Positions 9,838 through 21,366 are shown, numbered from the stretch's first letter. The stretch is DNA of 64,000 nucleotides from Cristatella mucedo (GCA_009760855.2 WPIO01000251.1:124001-188000), one strand, 5' to 3'. Translations and numbers: made by a program. Notes: generated by a model from the letters alone, not told the origin.

Positions 9838-11545
9838 GATGTAATGCAATGTAATGTATCTCCATCTGTAACTCCACAAAGTCATAAAGACCATGTTGGC
9901 GTTACGCAGGAGAGTTTTTTATAGTGCACTCACAGCCTAAGCGGCATTCGGTACGCATTTGGTAGCCAACAGACTTTGTCACATGCAACAATTTGGCCAA
10001 TTTGATCTGCTAGTGAAGACCACGGAGATGAGGGTATAGGGTCCTCAGGAGACGAGTTCTGTTTGCTAGACCTTATTAAGGTAGCCACATTTCATGCAGA
10101 AACATCGGAGAACCTTTTAAGGAAGGTCACAGGTTGTGGAACCACGATTGCTTTAGTCGGAGGGGGCTTAATGGAGGCACGAATGTGCACAATTTTTTCA
10201 CTAAAGAAGGCTGAAAACTTTTCGGCTGAGCCCTTAACATCTGGCGAGTCAGACCTCACAGCATTGGCCAGTAAATGGTTTACTGTCTTATAAATCTGTT
10301 TAGGGTCCGACTGGCAGGAATTCAGCTCTTGGATGAAAAAAAGAAGCCCTTGTTTTTTTTAAGCTTGCGGTGTAAACTCGGAGGAAGTTTTGAAATTGAC
10401 TAGATCTGCATCAGACCCCGATTTCTCGAAACGACGTTCAAGCCTACGCTTAACCCGGTGCATCTTTAGGAGTTTTTTTGTAAATTGAAAGGAATCTCCA
10501 CGACTTTGAACATGGATAGAATGAACGGGAGCATGCTTGTCAAGAGCACTCCTGAGTGTCATGTTCATCGCATCAGTGAGGGTATCGAGGCTGCCGGTCG
10601 AGTCTGAATGCAGATCAAGAAGACCTGCATCACAAACAGATTGCAAAAAATTGTCCATTTCAATGCTTTGTAAATTACGTCGTTTAACAAGTTCAACATT
10701 ACCCTGTACGTACAGGTGAGCAGAAACAGTAAACGAGACCGAACAATGATCTGGGAGGGTCAGTGGGCACACCACAAGGTCCGTGGGGAGGACATCCTTA
10801 GTGATCACGATATCTAGAATGCTGCCACCGACGTGGGTGCTAGGATTAACGCGTTGGGCCACACCAAAATTCTCCAGACAGCCAAGAAATGAGCGGACGT
10901 AGCTGTTGCTAGGGTTGTCAACGTGAATATTGAAGTCTCCTATAATCAGTAACGGCCTGTCACACATAAATATTTTAGCGAGGAACTCTGAAACTCCTTT
11001 ATAAACAAGTTTAGACAGCCAGAAGGAGGCCGGTGTATCACAACAGTGAGAGGCATTGTCTTTGATGAAGACCTGATTGTAACCGATTCAAACGATGGCC
11101 CATGAAAAAACTGCACATTTTATAGCCAAACGATTCGCAAACAACAATTGCAACCCCGCCACCAACCTTGTCAGAATGCATGGACTGATAGAATGAGAAC
11201 CCGGGTGGAGTGGTCTTAGAAATACAGCTACTGGAACAAGGCGTCATCCAAGTTTCGGTAAGCAGAAATGCATCTAGCTTCTCCTGGACCACCTGATCGC
11301 GGATAAGTAACCCCTTGGTTTTTAGTGAGCGGACGCTTAGTAGGCGGAATTTAAGAGGCTGTCCAACAACTGGGCGACGGCGATGAAGTGGATTGTATTC
11401 TCATCGGTTTGCGTTCGGTCCGGCACGCCGGCCCTTCGAATTTGAATTGGACCTTAGTAACGGCCGTCGGACGACGTTTCACAACGTGCTGGGCTACGGC
11501 AGGTGGGCTACTACCGCAACAAGTACTATTCAGCGCTTTAAACTT
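9838..11545 (-). mobile_element. LINE-B copy: endonuclease plus 3' end, RT deleted
   Basis: 9838-9990 is the LINE-B 3' UTR (tgtatctccatctgtaactc on the + strand). From about 10005 upwards the reverse strand encodes the EN-RT linker (AIVVPQPVTFLKRFSDVSA) and then the endonuclease. The EN start reads [20 protein letters not shown] at about 11300-11360. The RT domain between is absent, so this copy has an internal deletion. Confidence 0.8.
10359..10967 (-). CDS. LINE-B endonuclease C-terminal half, open frame
   Basis: 202 codons without a stop. The frame shows the apurinic-type endonuclease motifs LLIIGDFNIH (catalytic Asp/Asn), THVGGSILDIVIT and LPDHCSVSF (Asp-His near the active site), then a basic linker KMHRVKRRLERRF. 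The matching N-terminal half, FLLTETWM to DKVGGGVAIVV, is at 11292-11038 in another frame, so the domain is frameshifted in between. This is transposon coding sequence, not a host gene. Confidence 0.75.
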   Translation of the reverse strand: MCDRPLLIIGDFNIHVDNPSNSYVRSFLGCLENFGVAQRVNPSTHVGGSILDIVITKDVLPTDLVVCPLTLPDHCSVSFTVSAHLYVQGNVELVKRRNLQSIEMDNFLQSVCDAGLLDLHSDSTGSLDTLTDAMNMTLRSALDKHAPVHSIHVQSRGDSFQFTKKLLKMHRVKRRLERRFEKSGSDADLVNFKTSSEFTPQA

Positions 11546-11559
11546 ACGATCTATTCCTT

Positions 11560-12002
11560 CACTAGGCTAAGGAATCTAATCGTTTATTTATACCTCTTAA
11601 TAACCTCAAATCCTTTGGAGACCGTGTCTTAAGTTCGTATGCTCCCAAAGTCTGGAACTCACTTCCAACTGCCTGCATGGCATCCCTGACTTGACCACAT
11701 TTAAAAAGAAGCTATTAACGCATCTATTTATCACAGCATTTAGTGGGTCCATTTGACTCGTCCTTTGTGTGCTTATTTGTGCTGACACTGTGCATGCTGC
11801 CACTAACCTTATTTGCATGCTTACCCTGTGCATGTCACCATTAATCAGGTTGTGCTTGTTGTCATTGAGCATGATACCACTGACTATTCGATCACGCTTC
11901 CTTTGCAGCTCAAGTTCCTAAAAAGATATGGAGTTCTCGGAGGGTGCTGTCAACAATTTATTATTATTATTATCATTATTATTACTATTATAATTATTAT
12001 TG
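11560..12002 (+). mobile_element. LINE-A 3' end with ATT-rich tail
   Basis: caaatcctttggagaccgtg starts the last ORF segment (SYAPKVWNSLPT). The 3' UTR follows (tttagtgggtccatttgact) and the end is a run of ATT at about 11960-12002. The fragment abuts the 5' edge of the LINE-B copy. Confidence 0.8.
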
Positions 12003-12295
12003 CTGTTACTACCGACTGACGTCACGAAATTTTAAAATATGCTTAAAACGGTCCGGTTTTCAACAGCATTATGTGGTCTCTTTGATTTATTCTTTTCGCT
12101 CATAAGCTTGCTGAAACTGTGCAGATTACCGAATTTGCATGCTGACACCGCACATGCTACTTCTAACCATATTATACTTGTTGACATTGTGCACGATGTT
12201 ACTAACTATTTAATCATGCTTCCTTTACAGCAAATATAAAGCACATAGAAAGATATCAAGTTTTCTGAGGGCTTTATATAAATGCATTATTACAG
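12003..12295 (+). mobile_element. LINE-A 3' end, second adjacent copy
   Basis: gacgtcacgaaattttaaaa, ttgcatgctgacaccgcaca and aaagcacatagaaagatatc are decayed ORF end, 3' UTR and hairpin, ending aatgcattattac. It directly follows the tail of the preceding copy in the same orientation. Confidence 0.7.
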
Positions 12296-12439
12296 TTTTG
12301 TTAGTATTATCAAGGGAAATTTATATTTTAGATAGTATTAATTGCAAACTATGTGTATCTTAGAAGTTTGAATGCCTGATTGCCTAAGTAAGCTTTGCCA
12401 GCACATTTTATGTAGCCCATGCAGGAGAATGTGGGTTTC

Positions 12440-12960
12440 CTCTGCCACAATGACTCGCCGTGAGGTGTGCAAGTCAGCACCGCAGTTAAGCCTGTCCTTT
12501 CATCTAGGTAGCATTTCTGAATTTCTGGCTTGCTTTGATAGGGACACTGGATTTTAGCTGGTCCGTGCATTCGCGATGTTCAGTCGAGACTTTCTGTAGT
12601 CATTACTAGTATGTCGTTCTTCCGTGCAGTAAATGCCTTGTGCAAAACCAGGCGGCTACGCTTATCTCTCATAAATGTAGCAACAACCACATTACACAAC
12701 TAATCATTAATCTATGTTTTTCTGCACGTCAAGCAGCTTATCAACTTTAATCTCCTGTCATTAAGCTTAATTTCCCTTCATTTTTCAGCTCTCGCGCACA
12801 TGCAATTATAAATTTCACATTCTTTCCCGTCACACCATCCCTTCTGACTCTGGGAGATTACTACTTTATCAATCTCTCCGAGACTATGCCTTCGCATACT
12901 ATTCATCGGAAGCTTGCAAGTCACTTATTACCGACATCACTTCATGTAATTAACCGATAT
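12440..12960 (+). mobile_element. LINE-A RT C-terminal fragment, highly decayed
   Basis: SFHLGSISEFLACFDRDTG and, later, LARHTIPSDSGRLLLYQSLR recall FQLHNIAKIRACLDKDT and PHQAKHRTTRFSDSN of better copies. Frames change repeatedly. Confidence 0.45.
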
Positions 12961-12996
12961 TCAAAAGAAGCCAGAAAAAAGCTCTCGCAAGTCGCT

Positions 12997-13154
<158 letters not shown>

Positions 13155-13409
13155 CAAGTACGTTGTTATTTTGCGTGCTTTTGAACTTCGGAAATTTCCC
13201 CAATCTACCTGCCGCCATTCCTATCAAAGACGATGTTATAAGTTCTTTTAGACTAGAAAACATTTACATGTATAATTCAAACCTAATCAGTAAGCTAAAT
13301 TGAGGATTTAACTAATAACTCCACACATTCTGCATTCCCCCTTTGTAAGATAACCTTAAAAGGAATGTAGACTCAGATAAAGTCTATCTGCTTGCGCTAT
13401 GCTAGAACT
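13155..13409. other. Unresolved DNA, possibly LINE-A
   Basis: Sits between LINE-A fragments in the same orientation. No clear match is visible by eye. Confidence 0.3.
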
Positions 13410-13760
13410 TTCAGCAGAGTTTGAAATCAATGATCACTAAGCCCTTCTCGGGGACCTCAAAACTCACCCAAGTATCCTGGCACTGCACTAAAATTGGGTA
13501 GGACCTATCTCAGTAGGAGACTCCAGAAAAAAATTTTCGAGTGGGCATATGATCCCACGGACTACTATAGCACTGGGTACGACAAGGCTCTATGATTGAT
13601 CCGCTCTTTTTCGCAATTTACACTGTCTTCTTGGTGGATGTAATTTTTTTACTTAGCACAATCTAATTTTCACTTCTATGCCGAGGACATAAAGCTATAC
13701 GTATGCTTTAATCCCCCAGCCTTAAAGCAAGCTCGATCAACTTCGGCATGCATGCATTGC
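13410..13760 (+). mobile_element. LINE-A RT palm fragment
   Basis: taggacctatctcagtagga, acttctatgccgaggacata (remnant of the YADD region, here YAED) and gctttaatcccccagcc match the palm of other LINE-A copies. Stops are frequent. Confidence 0.6.
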
Positions 13761-14324
13761 TGGCATCTTAACGTCATCATTGGCAGGGCAGGAAACTTTT
13801 TTCAAATTGGATGAGTGTAATTAGGGGTTCAATTTGAGGATGCAATTATTTATAGGTTACGTTTCAATAATTTTAGGCATCAAATCTCAAATATATCGAT
13901 GACTCACAATAGGTAGCCGGACTCCAAGTACTTGGATTATTTTCAATATAGTGGTGCAGCATGTTACGCAAAGATTGGGATTACCAAAACATGCAGAGAG
14001 CTGTCAGCAACGATTTTACAGACATTTTTCAAAAAAGATTTTAAAAAGCCTGCCAGCAAAGTAAAACGTGTATGCGAATGGTCATCAATATGAGCTGTGT
14101 CAGTGGTTGCAAAATCATTAATTACACGGGGACTATTATAAATTATGACAACAATAAATAGCTTTTTACAGCACCCAAAAAGGTAAATATCCAGGCATTT
14201 TACTTATTTTTTAATGGAAGTATATCAGTATGATTAAAACGACGAATAATAAGAACTTAAAAAATCCTGGAGGAAACAGTTGCGTTTTAATATTGTTTCA
14301 AATGTATTCAAGTATGGGGATACT
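13761..14324. other. Unresolved DNA
   Basis: AT-rich, no ORF or repeat family recognised. Confidence 0.4.
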
Positions 14325-14815
14325 TTGATGTCAGTCCGCAGTGACCTGGGGGCTTTAGTAGCATACAAGCTAAAGGTGAGCACAATTGATCTTTTGTTGA
14401 CCTCAAAATAACTTTATCTATTTATGATCATCAAATGATAATGTTTATTTGAGGCGCGGTTAAATGATTAGAGTCAGAAGATCGGGTGGTACACTGCCTA
14501 GTCTAATTGGAGAGTGGTTCTATTAGATAGGCTGTAGCCATATAATGAAGGAGCTTAAAATTGAGTGACTAAACCTTAAAGTCGAAGAGCTGCTTGATTG
14601 TGAGCCAGTGCAGGTCGGCGAGCAATGGCGCTCACGACAGCTAAGCCGGACTTCTGAGTTTTGCTCTAACTGTAAGCGTCTGATTGATTTGCCGGAAGAC
14701 CAGCAAGCAGTGAGTTATAGAAGCTTAGACGAGAAGGAACCAAAACATGGACCAACTTTAATATGGTATTCTAGTCTAAACAGACCCAAATGAATGAATG
14801 TTACGTAGCTGAAAA
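14325..14815 (-). mobile_element. LINE-A RT C-terminal fragment
   Basis: On the + strand, gctttagtagcatacaagct and agccagtgcaggtcggcgag are complements of the LINE-A end-of-ORF and of HWLPVQQRID. No 3' UTR is attached. Confidence 0.65.
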
Positions 14816-14984
14816 ATAGGAAGCCGTGACTTTTAAGCTGATCCGGTCGCATAATGAAATCAAAATTGCCCATTGCATTGATTGGCTAGTATGTTGTAGG
14901 GCAAGAGTAAACTACCTAAAATATGCAGCATACATCTAAATTCTTTAAATTGATGATCTCGAACTCTTGTTAGGCCCTTTATAT

Positions 14985-15300
14985 TTGCTGCAAATGCAGC
15001 AAAATCGAATGGTTAGTGGTAGCACGCCCAAAATTCAACAAGAATAATAAGCTTAGAGGTGGTGTGCTTAGGGTCAGTATGCAAGTATGTGTAGTGGCAG
15101 CATGCCCAGTGTAAGCATGTATTAGCCCATAAAGGACGAATCACAGGGACCCACTAAATGCTGCGATAAATACGTGCGTTTTTAGTTTCTTTTTAAATTT
15201 GGACAAGCCAGGAGATATGACGCTGGTAGTGAGTGAGTTCCAGGCTTTGGGAGCATACGAACTAAAGACGTTCGGCTGATATATCGGCATTTTTCAGGCG
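14985..15300 (-). mobile_element. LINE-A ORF end and 3' UTR
   Basis: tcgaatggttagtggtagca, ggacgaatcacagggaccca and gagttccaggctttgggagc are the complement of the 3' UTR and last codons (YAPKAWNSL). The (ATT) tail is lost. Confidence 0.75.
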
Positions 15301-15324
15301 GCTCCACTTTAAGATATCATCATA

Positions 15325-15450
15325 TAATGTATCTGCATCAGTAACTCCACAGGGTCTCAGAAACTAAGCTTGTGTTGCTATCTTCCTTACGGCTTTTTGC
15401 AGCTTTATACGGAGAGATGGATACACAATATTTAGGTCTTGCTGTATAAA
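15325..15450 (-). mobile_element. LINE-B 3' UTR fragment
   Basis: taatgtatctgcatcagtaactccacag matches the 3' end shared by the LINE-B copies at 9838 and 36705. The following ORF part is missing. Confidence 0.5.
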
Positions 15451-15582
15451 ATCTGCGATATATATCTTACACTATCCTCAAGTTACTTGTGGCAGTTTTT
15501 CAGAGCCGAACGTCAGGTTTATAGAGGCTTTCACAATATATGTTATTCCTACACGATCTAGTAACAATACTGGTGTACTTAC

Positions 15583-15664
15583 CATTAACCGAGTCACCTG
15601 TAGAAGCACATACCACCATCAAGACGATTGTGACCTGTACCGCAGGTGCATGGCGAAGAGCCAT
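15583..15664 (-). CDS. Candidate first coding exon with signal peptide
   Basis: An ATG at 15664 (context GGAATGG, purine at -3 and G at +4) opens MALRHAPAVQVTIVLMVVCA followed by STGDSVN, then a donor GTAAGTAC leaving one base (phase 1). Basic residues, a hydrophobic core of about ten residues and a small-residue region around CASTG look like a cleavable secretory signal. The phase-1 end is typical of a signal exon that splices to phase 1-1 extracellular domains such as the Ig-like exon at 2623-2976 on the same strand. The frame stays open upstream to 15769, so an earlier start is possible. Joining the two exons across about 12.6 kb is inference only. Confidence 0.4.
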
Positions 15665-16023
15665 TCCGACTGCTCGTCCCTGCACCTCAACTGCTGTTCG
15701 ACTCGGAGAATGGCTAGCTTGAACAATGCCTTTCTCAAGACTCAATAGATTGCAATTCCGGAAGGTCAAACTCGAAGGCCCTGTGCAAACATTCGGTGCA
15801 CAGCCCTCGCGTCATAGAACACTTCGGAACAAAAGACAATAATCGCCGCCGTTTGTCCTCCTTCCCTTCTCCACCAATACCGCCTACAGAAAATGCCAAT
15901 AGCCTTGCTGTGTTGGAGGCTAGCCCAGTTCACATGGGGTGTAGAGAGCCTGCCGACCCTCTTCCCAGGCAGCAGAGGCACTCAGCCACCCTTCGACATG
16001 TGATACAGAGAGCCAACAAACTA
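15665..16023. other. Possible 5' region of the signal-peptide gene
   Basis: Upstream (by the - strand) of the candidate start at 15664. It is more GC-balanced than its surroundings, with no TE match. No TATA box was seen. Confidence 0.3.
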
Positions 16024-16875
16024 CACTCTAGGTGTCATATTCCAAAGCGACCTCTCGTTAGACGACCACATCAGCTCCACAGTCGAATCCGCCTATTTTC
16101 AGCTTCATAACATTGCTAAAATTCGGGCTTGTTTAGATAAAGATACCACGTCCAAGTTGGTCCATGCATTCGTGACATCCCGTCTCGACTTCTGCAACTC
16201 ACTGCTTACTGGCCTACCAGCATGTGCGATCAGGCGATTGCAGCTGGTGCAAAACTCTGCAGCTAGGTTTGTCTGTCGTGAGCGTCGCAGTTGCCACATT
16301 ACTACACTTCTCGCCGACCTGCACTGGCTACCAGTCCAGCAACGGATTGACTTCAAGGTTTTTTCGCTCACTTTTAGGTCCCTTCATTCTACGGCTCCAG
16401 CCGATCTCTCAGATATTCTCCCACATCAGGCCAAGCATCGTACCACACGCTTTTCGGACTCCAACAGTCTAGAAATACCTCATACAAACCTTAAATCCTT
16501 TGGAGACCGTGCATTTAGTTCATATGCTCCCAAAGCCTGGAACTCCCTCCCGACCTGCGTCAGAACATCCCCTGACCTGACCACATTTAAAAGGAACCTA
16601 AAAACACGCCTTTTTAGGACAGCATTTAGTGGGTCCCTGTGATTCGTCCTTGATGTGCTTATGCGTGCTGACACTGTGCATGCTGCCACTAACCACATTT
16701 GCTTGCTGACCCTGTGCATGTCACCCCTAACCATATTATTCATTTTGTTTGTTTTTCAAGCATGATTTTATTTACCATTCAGTTGCATTTCCCTTTGCAG
16801 CAAATGTAAAGCGCCTAGAAAGAGATTAAGTTCTCTGAGGGCGCTTTATCAAGTGAATTATTATTATTACACGGA
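16024..16875 (+). mobile_element. LINE-A 3' part, well preserved
   Basis: A 161-codon open frame (16157-16642) reads VHAFVTSRLDFCNSLLTGLP, then QLVQNSAARFVCRERRSCHI, HWLPVQQRIDFKV and SSYAPKAWNSLPTCV, the C-terminal RT region of a CR1/L2-like LINE. The 3' UTR runs to the hairpin at 16809-16846 (AAGCGCC / GGCGCTT, inner AGAGA / TCTCT) and ends in ATTATTATTA. This is the best reference for the LINE-A 3' end. The copy is 5' truncated. Confidence 0.9.
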
Positions 16876-18261
16876 GAACACAGAGTGTTAATCCATAGCC
16901 ATATATGTCACTGCCCTCACCACCGCAGGTATCAGGTTAAAGTACAACCTTGACTTTGACACCTAGCTCCGAACTCCATTAAATCTTATTCAAATCCAAA
17001 ACTGCCATCTTGAAAATTATTTCTTTCAGTTATTCAAGCCTGAATCCGTGCTGCGTTTGTCATTTTTTCACTCATTGGCTACTGAGACGCTTAGTTTTAG
17101 TTTTTTAAAGTCTGAGCTTCTAAGCTTCTTCTCAAAAGTCTAAAGCTAGGCTAGAAAGCTGGACATCTAGCAATGGTTCTCGCCGGTGACATTCATAAGC
17201 CCAAAGTCACACTTTAGTAAAGATTCATTAACTGATAAAAAAAATAATAAATTGTGGTTAATAATTGACATTGGAATAAGATAATTCATTGCCTAGCTAA
17301 AACAGTCTCATTTCTTTCTATGCACTTAAAAAGGCGATATATTTGTACATTGTATATTGATTCGTGCTATTTTTATGTGCAATTGTAACCTCCTTTAATT
17401 ACGTAATGAAACTGACTAGGACGAAGCACTTATGTGATGAATGAATAGGTAGCTATTGGTCTGGTAGATTAGGCACCGGTCTGATTCCAACCACACTTGT
17501 CCAATCGCGTTCAATCCATTTCGTATAGTGGTCAAGTCTGAACCAGTAGAGTTCAGCAAAAGGCTCATTCCTTGACCTTTGGTGTTCTATGTTTTTTATA
17601 GAGCATTATAAAGGCGATTCGCGCCCGTTGGATTAGCTATCAATACTAAGTTGATGATATCCAGTTGTATTTCTGTCATTCGCACAACTAGACATAGCCA
17701 CAGGAGTGATCAACTATACTCTTGCTTGCCGATATTAAATAATGAACGTCTGCCAATTTCCATACATTAAACAATTATAAAGCCTATCTCCTGATCATCG
17801 GTCAACCCTAGTGTGTTGACGGAAGCGGGATTCTTTACTTTTTTATGTGGCTAAATTCCTACTGCAGCATGTAATAGGAATAAAGGCGTCCTATTTGATA
17901 AGTGCTAGAAGTTTGAATCGTCCTTAAGAAGACTGCTTCAACAGCTAGCCATAACGTTCAATCCCTGCATAAGATTAAGGACTGCTGCACTGCATCCTGG
18001 CTGTATCCACTGGCTACGCTGGATTAAATGCAAATACCCTCTTGGGTCATGTGGCCTCTGGTGCTGCAGCCGACACTTTTCTACCGGTTCGCCGTCCTGA
18101 GCGGACGCTATCCATTCTCTTCTGTCTCTCTTCACTTCTCGTGCTCTATAGCAGCCTGCAAGATGTCGATGACTATCGTCGCTTCTGCGTAGCCTGCGTC
18201 GCCACACGCTAGGATTCATCCCACCTCGTTATAATAGTAATAATAATATTTATTTTATTCT
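16876..18261. other. Unresolved DNA between two LINE-A copies
   Basis: No gene is recognised. An ORF at 18219-17938 (-) includes EVKRDRREWIASAQDGEPVE, which vaguely recalls the basic linker of non-LTR elements but is too weak to classify. Confidence 0.35.
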
Positions 18262-19950
18262 AGAATATAATAATAATAATAATAATAACAATAATGGTAC
18301 TCAATCTCTCTCTATAGGCGCTTTACATTTGCTGCAAAGGGAAATGCAATTAAATGGTGAGTAAAATCATGCATGAAAAACGAACAAAATAAATATGATT
18401 AGGGGTGACATGCAAAGGGTCAGCATCCAAATGTGGTCAGTGGCAGCATGCACAGTGTCAGCACGCATAAGCACATCAAGGACGAATCACAGAGACCCAC
18501 TAAATGCTGTCCTAGATAGGTCTGTTTTTAAGTTCCTTTTAAATGTGGTCAGGTCAGGGCATGTTATGACGCAGGTCGGAGGGAAGTTCCAGGCTTTGGG
18601 AGCATACGAACTAAATGCACGGTCTCCAACAGATTTGAAGTCTGTACGAGGTATTGGTAGACTGTTGGATTCCGAAAAGCGTGTGGTACGATGCTTGGCC
18701 TGATGTGGGAGTATATCGGAGAGATAGGCTGGAGCCAAAGAATGAAGGGACCAAAAAGTGAGTGACAAAACCTTGAAGTCAATCCGTTGCTTGACTGGTA
18801 GCCAGTGCAGGTCGGCGAGAAGTGGAGTAATGTGGCAACTGCGACACTCACGACAGACAAGCCTAGCTGCAGAGTTTTGCACCAGCTGCAATCGCCTGAT
18901 CACACAAGCTGGTAGGCCAGTAAGCAGTGAGTTGCAGAAATCGAGACGGGATGGCACGAATGCATGGACCAACTTGGGCGTGGTATCCTTATCTAAACAA
19001 GCCCGAATTTTAGCAATGTTATGAAGCTGAAAATAGGCAGATTTGACAGTGGAGCAGATGTGGTCGTCTAACGAGAGGTCGCTTTGGAATATGACACCTA
19101 GTTTTCGAGCTCAGTCAACAGGAGATATGCTGGCAGAGCCAATTTTGAGAGTCAGCCTTTCCAATTTGTGAATCACACTGGGTTTGCCCATAACTAGTAA
19201 GTTAGTTTTATCATCGTTTAGTTTTAGAAAATTTGATGCCATCCATGTGCGGATGTCATCAATACATGCAGCAAGTGAGTTGAGAAAATTCGAGGTGCTC
19301 GAAGGCTGGGAGGGATCAAAGCAAAGGTACAACTGGGTGTCTTCCGCATATAAGTGAAAGCCTAGATTGTGCTTGGCAATCACATCAGCAAGAGGGAGAG
19401 TATAAACCATGAAAAGAACCGGACCTAGCACGGAGCCCTGAGGTACCCCATATTTTAGAGGTACCTCGGATGATCTTTGTCCATTCACGTCAATACTCTG
19501 GAGTCTCCCACTGAGATAGGATCTGAACCACTGCCGAGCAGTGCCAGTGATGCCCAGGTGAGATGAGAGGCGCTCTAGAAGAACTTGGTGATCGATGGTA
19601 TCAAATCTGCCGAAAGATCGAGCAAAACAAGCAGAGACACTCTACCCATGTCTACATTCTTAAGTAGGTCGTTGTACACCCTAAGCAATGCTGACTCTGT
19701 GGAGTGATTAGCTCTAAAGCCAGACTGGAACTTACTAGCAAGGTGTGAGGTTTCGATATATGAGTTCAGCTGGTCTGCCACGACCCGTTCCAGTGTCTTC
19801 GATAGGAATGGTAGAAGGGAGACTGGGCGGTATGCCTCTAGCTCTTTCCAGGAGTGGCCAATACAGGCGGCTGCACAACTTAACTGTACCCAAACAGACA
19901 ATAGTGAAAAGTGCGATACCGATGCCATGACAGCTAGCTAGCACTCCTGT
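18262..19950 (-). mobile_element. LINE-A, longest RT copy in the window
   Basis: Reading leftwards: [36 protein letters not shown] and LVLLDLSAD, then a one-base frameshift near 19600. Next come YGVPQGSVLGPVLFM and LGFHLYAEDTQLYLCFDP (palm), LKLNDDKTNLLVMG, a TGA stop near 19100, FQLHNIAK, the C-terminal HWLPVKQRIDFKV block, the 3' UTR and a (TAA)n tail at 18264-18290. The catalytic YADD reads YAED. With one frameshift and one stop it is a recent but dead copy, 5' truncated in the RT fingers. Confidence 0.92.
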
Positions 19951-20101
19951 TTAACAATTTGATTCATCGTGGTGTAGGATCCAACACAAGTAGACTGTGG
20001 GTTGCTCCTTTCCCACCTGTTTACCTACCACACATCTAAAGCCATGGCACTTGTGTCAGTCCATGGGAGAAGCAAAGCTGGAAAATCGGGAGGTGTAAGA
20101 T

Positions 20102-20140
20102 GGGCGGAGCTACTTGCTTTTTCAGAGGGCCATATATAAA
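20102..20140 (+). promoter_or_regulatory. GC-box plus TATA-like core promoter candidate
   Basis: GGGCGG at 20103 and TATATAAA at about 20133-20140 lie 25 bp apart, followed by a 60-codon ATG frame that overlaps them. This could be a gene promoter or the promoter of an unrecognised LTR (19951-20287). It rests on motifs only. Confidence 0.25.
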
Positions 20141-20287
20141 ACCTGACATTCTTTCGGCCATGCAATTTGTGAATGTGAGTCGACTAGAGCAAAGTCATGA
20201 ACTAAAGTTCTGCGGTACGGTGCCAGCTCTAGAAATAGCTGCCATAGAAACTGCCGTACACCGCCAGCCTCTGCGGACCTAGTGAAG

Positions 20288-20392
20288 GTAATAACAATAA
20301 TAATAATAATGCATTTTATATAGCACCCTCAGAGAACTCAATCTCTTTCTAGGCACTGTACATTTGCTGCAAAGGCAGTAAGGTCTGCAACT
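20288..20392 (-). mobile_element. LINE-A 3' tail
   Basis: (AAT)n at its start is followed by tagcaccctcagagaactcaatctc and the complement of the hairpin, ending tttgctgcaaagg. Only the terminal ~100 bp is present. Confidence 0.8.
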
Positions 20393-21228
20393 TGTCCATA
20401 CATTCGGATCGGGCTGCATCCCAGCGGCTGGCTGAATATATGATACATCGATCACTGAGGGGAGCAAACTGACATTTTGATGGCTCGACATTTCAGGCCA
20501 TATTGACCAACTCGAGATCAGATCTGCAACATGCGGGATAGGCGTTTTACGAAGGCTCTCGAAAACAGAAGCACGCCGTCTAAATACATTAGGCATGATT
20601 CCTATTGTAAGCCAGGGAGGATCAGGTCCGGAGCTCTCTGGAAAGTGCTAGATGCATTGGATTATCCTAAGCTTGTTTTAGTGAACTGAGATTGCCCCTA
20701 CTGATGGTCAAAACCCTATTCCGCTTATCGGCTGAATGTATGACAACTTCCTGACGCCAAAGTAAGCGAGTTGAAGTATCACCCCCCCCCCCCCCAAGTG
20801 ATTGGCTAACCTCGTCAAGTTACGGTAAAGGTAACAATCCCTAATGGTTGCCAAGTTGAATTTCCTGTTTTCAACGTAGTGTCTGAAGATGCCCTTTTTT
20901 AGCAAACGCTACTTTTGAACTTTTAAGGACTAGCAGATGGTTTCAAGATCCCCAGCATTAGCATTTCGTTCAACTGATGAATTTTATGCTTTATAGCCTG
21001 GGTAGTAGGTTGGCCCGGGTTCTTATCAGCCGAGCGTCGTCAGTATCGATTCTACGTTGCACCGCATCCAGTTGCCCCAAGTCCAAGTTCCCGGTAGCGA
21101 AAATGCAGCGGAATTCGATTATGAGTCCTTCTAACTGAGCTTTCACTAACCTCATTTCCGACTGAGAGAAGTCAAAAGGTCACCAGCCCCTCCCGAGATG
21201 TACACACTTTACGACCCACACAGAAATC
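20393..21228. other. Unresolved DNA
   Basis: No gene or family recognised. A (C)15 run lies at 20781-20795. Confidence 0.4.
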
Positions 21229-21296
21229 TGTAAGCCGAACGCTCGGCGGAGGAGGCAAACCGATTGCCAAGCAGCATAGCCAACTGTCGAATTCGA
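21229..21296 (+). mobile_element. LTR 5'-end relic related to the 25963 LTR
   Basis: tgtaagccgaacgctcggcg resembles the start of the solo LTR at 25963 (tgtaacgccgaaggctcggc), and similarity continues loosely to agcatagccaact. The rest of the LTR is absent. It is followed by a direct repeat of tgtcgaattcgattagg at about 21286-21318. Confidence 0.4.
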
Positions 21297-21334
21297 TTAG
21301 GTGTCGAATTCGATTAGGTTTTCTTTGTCTCTCT

Positions 21335-21366
21335 CTCCCTCCCTCCCTCCCTCTCTCTCTCTCTCG
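21335..21366. repeat. (CCCT)n/(CT)n microsatellite
   Basis: tctctctccctccctccctccc followed by ctctctctctctc. Confidence 0.9.

Noticed and set aside
21105-21320. Repeated gaattcgatta words resembling cloning-vector junctions
   Set aside because: Only about 11 bases long and embedded in ordinary sequence. More simply a local direct repeat.
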